From Beta vulgaris subsp. vulgaris (Eukaryota > Streptophyta > Magnoliopsida > Caryophyllales > Amaranthaceae), in the NCBI RefSeq assembly GCF_026745355.1, contig NC_079206.1, positions 11,190,779 through 11,254,778 on the forward strand: 64,000 bases of DNA. The letters are read 5' to 3'. The notes beneath the pieces are model-generated. The model saw only the letters and a list, made by a program, of their open reading frames with translations, was not told where the DNA came from and did not search any database. This document shows, in pieces, positions 57,420 through 64,000 of the stretch. Both the position numbers and the translations under genes were made by a program. Within the stretch, counting starts at the first letter, position 1. Every line of letters begins with the position of its first letter.

Positions 57420-57678
57420 CTTCCTCTGTTTCTAAATAAGTGCAACATTTGAATAGTATTTACTATTCACAGTTTAAACTTTAATTAGCTTTGGTGATTT
57501 ACATTTTAGGAAAAACATAGTCATGTGGGATCTTGTTAGATTCGTCTGAATGTGAATTTTTTTAATATCAACTTTTTATAATTTTTACTTATTGATAATT
57601 GAAGATATTAATGGTTAAAATAATGCATTGGCAAACGTGAAAACAAGAAATGTTACACTTATTTAGAAACGGAGGAAG
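57420..57678. mobile_element. Stowaway-type MITE next to the copia 5' LTR
   Basis: CTTCCTCTGTTTCTAAATAA start, inverse end (TTATTTAGAAACGGAGGAAG), TA on both sides. It ends about 15 bp before the start of the copia LTR. Confidence 0.9.
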
Positions 57679-57693
57679 TATATATTTATTTCT

Positions 57694-57863
57694 TGTATAA
57701 AGTTAGTTAGTTAGCCTAACAAACATAACTAACAAGAAGTAAGTTATTACACTCTTGTATAAATATCAGGTGGTAAGCTTAAGCTTCCTGATGATTCAGT
57801 TTTCATTTTCTTCTCTTCTCTGATTGAATAATATACAAGATCATTCTCTCTTCTTCTTCTATA
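57694..57863 (+). repeat. Probable 5' LTR of the copia element
   Basis: TGTATAAAGTTAGTTAGTTA begins an about 170-bp segment with a TATA box (TATAAATA at 57758-57765) that ends just before the primer-binding site. The 3' LTR is outside the window, so the exact edges and the TSD cannot be verified. Confidence 0.5.
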
Positions 57864-57875
57864 TGGTATCAGAGC
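57864..57875 (+). promoter_or_regulatory. Primer-binding site (initiator-Met tRNA type)
   Basis: TGGTATCAGAGC, the standard plant copia primer site, complementary to the 3' end of initiator methionine tRNA, directly after the LTR. Confidence 0.85.
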
Positions 57876-58069
57876 TGAAATCTCACGAAGAGATTGAGGT
57901 TTTTTTCGATTCATTTTCTTGATTCGATTCATAAAGTTACTTGAATAGATCAAAACTCTTGTGAGATTTCTTGATCTAGTTTGTTTTGGATTAATCGAAA
58001 TTGTTTCTTTTATACAATTTCTTGATTTGAAATCCTTGATTTGAATTCTTTGAATTCTGAAAAATCAAA

Positions 58070-60630
58070 ATGGCTGAAGATGATTCAAATGTGATTACAA
58101 ATGTAATGCAATCACATAATAATAATGTGAATATGATGCAGAATTCTTCACAGAATAACAATTGAGGTAATCTGGATCCTCTTTTAATTTTGAATTCTGA
58201 TAATCCTACTTCATCTCTAGTACTACTCCATTTTCTGGTTCGAATTTTAGTTGTTGGAGTATGAATGTTAAACGTGCTCTTATTGCAAAGAACAAGGAAG
58301 GATTCATCATTGGATCTTTACCTAAGCCTGATGTTAATGATAAAGATTATCAGAAATGGACTAGATCTGATTACATGGTGATGAGTTGGATTCTCAGCTC
58401 TATAAGTCCAACTATTGCGGATGATTTTGCTTATGTAACAAATTCTAATGATTTGTGGCAAGAACTGAATGAGAGGCACTAGTAGAATAAATGATATTTG
58501 CTGCGGTGATATTGCTGCGGTTCTACCTATACGCAGCAATATAACACGCAAAAAAAATAAAAAAATAGAAATTGACAATATTGCTGCGGTTCCCGCCCAA
58601 AACCGCAGCAATATTGTCTAACGGTTACCTTTTTAAAAACATGTGGGGCCCTGTACAGCTAATATTGCTGCGGTTTCCACGTAGGACCGCAGCAATATAT
58701 TAAAAAATATTTTTTTAATATATTGCTGCGGTCCTATTAGGAAACCGCAGCAATATTAGCTTTCACTTACCCATAAAAGAAGACGGGTTCTCAGCGCGCC
58801 TACACTTAGGGTTTTTTCTCTCAGCGCCCCCTCATCTTCTCTCTCAGCGCCCCTCACCTTCTCTCTCAGCGCCTCACCCTTCTTCTCTCTCTCATTCTCT
58901 CATCTCTCTCAACCCTCTCTTCTCTCTCTCATCTCTCTCAACCTCTCTATTCTCTAGCGCCCCTCACTTACCCATAAAAGAAGACGTGTTCCTTCGCCTT
59001 CTGTCAACTTTGTGCGACCCGACGAAGCCGACGAAGCGAGTAAGGTGTTCGATTTTTGAGATGCGTGTCTTGGTTTGCGTCATTACTAGTGGCTCGTCGT
59101 TCCTGCGAAGCTTCGGTCGTCGTTCAGATCGAAGACTTGCCCCTTCGAAGCTCGCGCTCGTCGTTCCTGTCGAAGCGTTCGTCGTTCCTCGCGCTTGAAG
59201 CCTTCGTCGTTCAGATCTTGTTTTCATCAGGTATTCAATTTTGATATTCAATTTCTCGTTTTTTTCTCGTCGTTCTTGAAGCCTTCTGTCAACTCTGATT
59301 TTGATATTCAGTTTCTCGTTTTTTTTTAATATTGCGTCCTTTTCAGATCGAAGATCTTTTTATTTTCAGATCGAAGATTTTTTCAGATCGAAGAGTCCAA
59401 GAGTCGTTCAATTCTCGAAGATCGAAGATTTTCATTTCGATTTTTTCAGATTTAATTTGTGTATTTTGTCGTTTTTGTTATTATTTCAGATCTGGTTTTT
59501 TTATTATTATTTTAGATAGGTTTTTTGCGTTTGTTGATTATTTCGTCCAGCCACAATTTTTGTAATTGTTTTTATAATATTTTAGTAATTATTTGTGTAT
59601 CAGAATACTACTTTTGATGAGTTGTATGATTTTAGTTTTTTATAATTTGCCTTAAATATTTTTGCTGTTTTTTTAGTTACTATAATTTTGGTTTTCTATA
59701 TTCTGCCTTAAATATATTGTAATAATATATTTCAATTTGAATTTTTTATGTCTTTGAATTTTGTATAATAATTTTTTGTTATTAGTTTCAATAAGTGTTG
59801 TTTTATTTGCTTTTAACATTTTTGTCTTTCAAATTTGATGGCAAATGCAAAAAAAAAAAAAAATTTTTTTTTACCTGTTCAGACTCTATTGCTGCGGTTT
59901 TACTTAAAAAACCGCAGCAATATGTCTATTTTTTATTATTAAATATAGCATATTGCTGCGATTTTACCTAAAAACCGCAGCAATATGCTTTCTAAATCTG
60001 ATTTAAAATAAATATATTGCTGCGGTTTAGCATAAAAACCGCAGCAATATAATTAATACCTATTGCTGCGCCCTTAATTGCTGCGCGCCCAAATCCGCAG
60101 CAATAGGGCACTTTTTAACCGCAGCAAATAGCATTTATTCTACTAGTGAGGTTTGGTCGGTCTAATGGACCATTAATATATCAATTGAAGAAAGAAATTG
60201 ATGGCTTAAGGCAAGAAAATCTCACTATAATTGCTTATTATGGTAAGATTAAAAAGCTTTGGGATGAATTGAAGTCATTAAGGTTGTTTTCTACCTGTCA
60301 TTGTGGAGCTCTTAATCAATGCACTTGTTTCTTCCTCAAGAAACTAACTGATCTTGAAGAAGAAGATAAGCTGATGCAGTTCTTGTTAGGATTAAATAGT
60401 GGCTCTGATATATAGCACTATAACTAACTTCCTATCTATGGAACCTCTACCTACTATCAATAGAGCCCTTTTCTATAGCTCAACAGATTGAAAAACAGAA
60501 AGAAATATCCAGTGTTATGGATGTAGGTGAGAGTAGTGAAATGGCTGCACAAAGGTATAATCCAGGAGGAGGAGGAGGAGGAGGAGGAATAGGTGCTGAA
60601 GAGAGAAGAAAGAAAAGTTTGACAAGAATT
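58070..60630 (+). pseudogene. Ty1/copia gag, disrupted (stop, frameshift and CACTA insertion)
   Basis: The ATG at 58070 starts MAEDDSNVITNVMQSHNNN; an in-frame TGA follows at 58163. A frameshift near 58220 moves the frame to one reading TPFSGSNFSCWSMNVKRALI, the copia N-terminal gag motif. Coding continues to DLWQELNER at 58476, is cut by the CACTA element (58477-60148), and resumes at 60149 with FGRSNGPLIYQLKKEI, GYYGKIKKLW-type residues and TDLEEEDKLMQFLLGLNSG, then a TAG stop at 60412. A Gly-rich (GGA)n run at about 60568 precedes the zinc knuckle. The product would be the capsid-like protein of a virus-like particle; it cannot be made from this copy. Confidence 0.85.
58477..60148. mobile_element. 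Non-autonomous CACTA element, copy C, inserted in copia gag
   Basis: Starts CACTAGTAGAATAAATGATA and ends GCATTTATTCTACTAGTG, flanked by AGG on both sides (58474-58476, 60149-60151). Subterminal ATTGCTGCGGTTTTAC / AAAACCGCAGCAATA units are repeated at both ends; at least four are true inverted pairs separated by only a few bases (for example near 59888, 59952, 60015). The interior has CTCTCAGCGCCCCTCA repeats (58819-58975), a 20-bp direct repeat TTACCCATAAAAGAAGACG (58769, 58968), and a TTCGAAGATC-rich stretch. No transposase is visible. Same family as copy B at 21782-23240. Confidence 0.92.
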
Positions 60631-61283
60631 GTGACCACTGCAAGGGATCAGGTCATACTATAGACCAATGTTTTAAGATCATTGGGTATCCAGAATGGTA
60701 TAATGCCATAAAATCTGTTAGAGGAGGAGTTAGTTCAAACAACATCAAAGGAAGAAAGTTTGCTGCAAATGTTCATGTCAATTCTGATATTGCTCAAGCT
60801 AATTCTCCCTTGGATTCTGAGGATATGTCATCTGGAAATACCGGAGGACAAGTAGATTATGAAATGCTCAGCTCTATTTGTCAGGAGGTCATGAAGATGA
60901 TGCAAGGAAAGAGTACTCTTGTGTGCAATAACTCATTTGCAAGCTTTGCAGGTAATGTTTATTGCAATGATATTTCAAAGCATGTTTTTTATTGTACATG
61001 GATAGTTGATTCTGGTGCATGTGATCACATGGTGTTTGATGAAAAGGTGTTGATTAATAAATATTGGTTAAAGAAAGAGATCAAAGTAGGATTGCCTGAT
61101 GGATCTCATAGACTTGTGAACATGGCTGGCAGTGTCATTTTAAATGATCAAATGGTTACACATGATGTGTTGTTGGTGAATGGTTTTAAACATAACTTAC
61201 TCTCTGTTAGTAAGTTGATAGAGAAGGTTGGTATCTTGGTTCAATTCACCAAAGATGCTTGCTATTTTTCAGGACCATTCTAA
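60630..61283 (+). pseudogene. Copia zinc knuckle and protease region
   Basis: One open frame. CDHCKGSGHTIDQC (60630-60671) is a C-x2-C-x4-H-x4-C zinc knuckle. It is followed by the aspartic protease with its catalytic motif WIVDSGACDHM (DSG at 61008-61016) and the later LVNGFKHNLLSVSKL block that leads to the GAG-pre-integrase region. The frame is lost at about 61275 (a +1/-1 shift), where the sequence continues in another frame as LLGTGTSKGGLYFF. Confidence 0.88.
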
Positions 61284-62601
61284 ACAGAAGCTTCTTGGAA
61301 CTGGTACAAGTAAAGGAGGTCTTTACTTCTTCACTAGTATATGTGAGATAAATAAAGGTGTTGCTATCTCTTCAACATGTAACAATGTTGCTTCTAGTAT
61401 TGGTATGTTACCAAATAAGACTGCAGTAGGAAGAAAGAATGCAAAGTCTCCTAATCATGATTTGCATTTATTACATACTAGACTTGGACATTTATCCTTG
61501 TCTAAAATGCAACACATTCCTGGATTTGATTGTAAACATATACATGAGTATAACTGTTCTATATGCTTACATTCTAAACAACACAAACTTCCTTTTCCTG
61601 TTAGTAAGAGCAGAGCTGATCAATGTTTTGAGATAATACACATTGATTTATGGAGCCCTTATAGAGTGAATGCTTTGAATGGTGCTAAGTATTTTCTCAC
61701 TATAGTTGATGGTCATAGTAGGGCTACTTAGACATTTCTATTACACAACAGGCTTCAAGTTGCTGTGACTGTTAGTAACTTCTTGAAAATGGTAGAGACA
61801 CAGTTTGCTAAGTGTGTAAAAACAGTTAGATGTGACAATGGAACTGAAATTATGACAGAACAGTGCTTGAACTTATTCAGGAGTTAATGAATTTTACTTC
61901 AGAGAAGTGTGCCTTATGTTCCTCAACAGAATGGTAGAGTTGAGAGAAAACATAGACATCTCCTTGAAATGTCTAGAGCCTTGAGATTTCAAGCTAACAT
62001 ACCTAAGAAGTTATGGAGAGAGTGTTTGTTAACAGCTACATTTTTAATCAGTAGGCTTCTTGTTAAGATTCTCTCTTGGAAGACACCCTATGAGATTCTA
62101 TATGGTCATGTTCCTGATTACAGTGGCTTAAGAAGTTTTGGTTGCTTATGTTATGCTTATAACATAAATCTCAATAGAGATAAATTTGATTCCAGAGCAA
62201 GAAAATGCATGTTTCTTGGGTATCCACCTGGGCAAAAGGCTTACAAACTGTATGATATGACAACCCATGTTATCTTTGTTTCTAGAGATTTGATTTTCTT
62301 TGAAAAGTCATTTCCTTATCATACCACAAAACCTACATTTCCTACATACCATCCTAATCTTGTTTCTTTTCACACAAAACAAGATAGTATATTAGATACT
62401 TCTTCTAAACTTGCTAATCATCCTACTCCTTCTTCACCTTCACATTCTTCTTCTTCTTTTTCTTTACCACTTAATAATTCTCATTTTTCTAATTCTACAC
62501 CTGATCATGATTCTACCCCTAATTCACCTGTTTCTTCTATTCAAACTCCTACTATACCCATTACAAGGCACAATACTAGACAAATTATTCCTTATGACTG
62601 A
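61228..62601 (+). pseudogene. Copia integrase, disrupted by stops
   Basis: The GAG-pre-integrase/zinc part HTRLGHLSLSKMQHIPGF and CSICLHSKQ (HHCC type) is at about 61460-61600. The DDE core follows: IHIDLWSPY (first D near 61640), RCDNGTEIM (second D near 61835), NGRVERKHRHLLEMSRAL (E near 61940). Then FGCLCYAYNINLNRDKFDSR and CMFLGYPPGQKAYKLYDM at the C-terminal side, and a Ser/Pro/Thr-rich linker to 62601. Stops: TAG at 61729-61731 (where Trp is usual), TAA and TGA near 61885. Domain order integrase before RT identifies Ty1/copia. Confidence 0.88.
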
Positions 62602-64000
62602 GTTTGTTAACACATATGTGCCTCATCACAATAAAACTTCTACCATTGCTTCTTCTTCTCCTGAATCACAGTCATTTGTTGTGAATTCTTGTCTAATCAC
62701 TGAACCCAAATACTATAATCAAGTAAAAAATGACCCTGATTGGATTGTTGCCATGAATAAAGAACTGGAAGCTCTTGAAAATAATGAAACATGGGAGTTA
62801 ACTTCTCTTCCTAAAGGAAAGAAGGCAATAGGCTCAAAATGGGTTTATAAAACCAAATTGAAGCCTAATGGTAGTATTGACAAGCACAAGGCCAGATTGG
62901 TTGCTATTGGTTATTAACAAGTTGAAGGGCAGGACTTCACTCAAACATTTTCACCAGTTGCTAAGTTGGCTACAGTGAGGGTTGTTATTGCTTTGGCAAC
63001 AATTAAACAATGGCCCTTATGTCAGCGTGATGTGAATAATGCATTCTTGCATGGTTTCTTGGATGAAAAAATATATATGCTTCCTCCTGCTGGGTATTCC
63101 AAAGCCGCTGATGGTCAAGTTTGCATATTAAAAAAAATCTTTCTATGGTTAAAACAAGCTAGTAGATAGTGGAACAAAGAGCTCACAAGATTTCTAGTGT
63201 CTCTTGGTTTTGTTCAATCAAAACAGGATTATTCTCTATTCACTAGAGAATGTGATGATGAATTTTTAATAGTCTTAGTATATGTGGATGACATGTTAGT
63301 CACAGGTACTTCATTGTCTCAGATTCAAAATGTTAAAAAGGCTCTTGATGTGGCCTTCCCCACCAAAGACTTGGGTACCTTAAATTATTTCTTGGGAGTT
63401 GAAGTTACTAAGACCCCTACTGTTACTTTTATGTCTCAGAAGAAATATATAAGAGACATCCTTATTGACATTGGTATGGAAGACTGTTCACCTGTTGCAA
63501 CTCCTGTCTCTACTGGTCTCAAACTTTCTCCAGAAGAAGGTGAACTCCTGCCAGAACCAGATGTGTATAGAAGATTAGTAGGGAGATTGCTCTTACTAGA
63601 CCTGACTTGTCATATGCTGTTCAGCATTTGAGTCAATTTATGCATGCTCATAGAGCACCACATCTGAAGGCTGCTATACATGTTGTCAGATACTTGCAAG
63701 GCACTATAAATCATGGCTTACACTATGATCAAGCTGTTGATTCAAAGATTCATGCTTATAGTGATTCTAACTGGAGTAGATGTGTATTTAGCAGCAGATC
63801 ACTTAGTACTTATGCTGTCTTCCTTGGATCAAATTTGGTTTCTTGGAAAACCAAGAAACAATCAATAATGAGTAAATCTTCTACTGAGGCAGAGTATAGA
63901 AGCATGTCTAATGCAGCTAGTGAATTGGTTTGGTTGCATGGTTTACTTGAAGATTTAAAGATTCATGCTCATTTGCCTATCACATTCTATTGTGATAATT
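62598..64000 (+). pseudogene. Copia reverse transcriptase and RNase H, runs off right edge
   Basis: RT starts DWIVAMNKELEALENNETWE (62740), then SKWVYKTKLKPNGSI and KARLVAIGY followed by TAA. It continues FTQTFSPVAKLATVRVVIAL and DVNNAFLHGFLDEKIYM (first catalytic Asp), with a TAG at 63167 where Gln is expected. The catalytic YVDDM is at 63281-63295, then DLGTLNYFLGVEV. After a frameshift near 63590, RNase H follows: HAYSDSNWS (Asp near 63765), SKSSTEAEYRSM (near 63870) and FYCDN at the edge. The polypurine tract and 3' LTR lie outside the window. Confidence 0.88.

Noticed and set aside
59301..59565. Phe-rich frames within CACTA copy C
   Set aside because: They derive from a TTCAGATCGAAGA-type repeat and T-rich interior of the transposon.

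Overview
This is nuclear DNA of a flowering plant, and nearly all of it is repeats. It is AT-rich, has single-exon and intron-type plant features, and carries plant-specific transposon families. The Retand-like Ty3/gypsy remnant and the PB1-like transposase N-terminus would fit a Caryophyllales (amaranth/spinach/beet/campion-like) genome, but that placement is only a guess. I see one convincing host protein gene: a 645-codon single-exon gene on the minus strand at 53500-55437, encoding a two-helix membrane-anchored, proline-rich protein with a C-terminal DUF761-type motif. There are no rRNA or tRNA genes, CRISPR arrays or operons.

Layout. 1-1000: the start of a Mutator-type (PB1-like domain) protein running off the left edge, with its leader and a short repeated terminus. 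1.5-8.3 kb: a non-autonomous CACTA element, PIF/Harbinger and Stowaway MITEs and a SINE. 8.7-13.1 kb: a decayed Ty3/gypsy Tat/Retand-like element (pol, 3' tandem repeat, antisense coiled-coil ORF) abutting a copia integrase fragment. 13.3-15.2 kb: a Helitron split by a Mutator foldback element, then a second such element. 16.3-23.9 kb: one minus-strand LINE broken up by a solo LTR, two CACTA elements and a composite MITE. 24.5-25.4 kb: a Pack-MULE-like element with a captured gene fragment. 25.8-28.5 kb: a hAT-like element holding a Stowaway, a SINE and a LINE. 28.5-47.6 kb: LINE tails, further MITEs, three more Helitrons, a second solo LTR, a SINE, and an ACGTG-rich promoter-like stretch near 41.4-41.8 kb. 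48.5-49.6 kb: another LINE tail. 50.9-52.7 kb: a hAT-like element and local duplications beside the host gene. 55.7-57.7 kb: MITEs. 57.7 kb to the right edge: a Ty1/copia element (5' LTR, PBS, gag, protease, integrase, RT, RNase H) with in-frame stops and a CACTA element inserted in gag.

The elements do not cooperate as a pathway. They form a record of serial insertion, and for many I could read both ends and the target-site duplication (TSD) directly: 3 bp for CACTA and Harbinger, TA for Stowaway, 9 bp for Mutator, about 8 bp for hAT, 5 bp for LTRs, 10-17 bp for LINE/SINE, and A|T with TC...CTAGT ends for Helitrons. I found no undescribed multi-gene system. The most unusual items are the Pack-MULE-like capture, the hairpin-armed CACTA family with four members, the Retand-like antisense ORF, and the two solo LTRs with GC-rich palindromes upstream of the TATA box.
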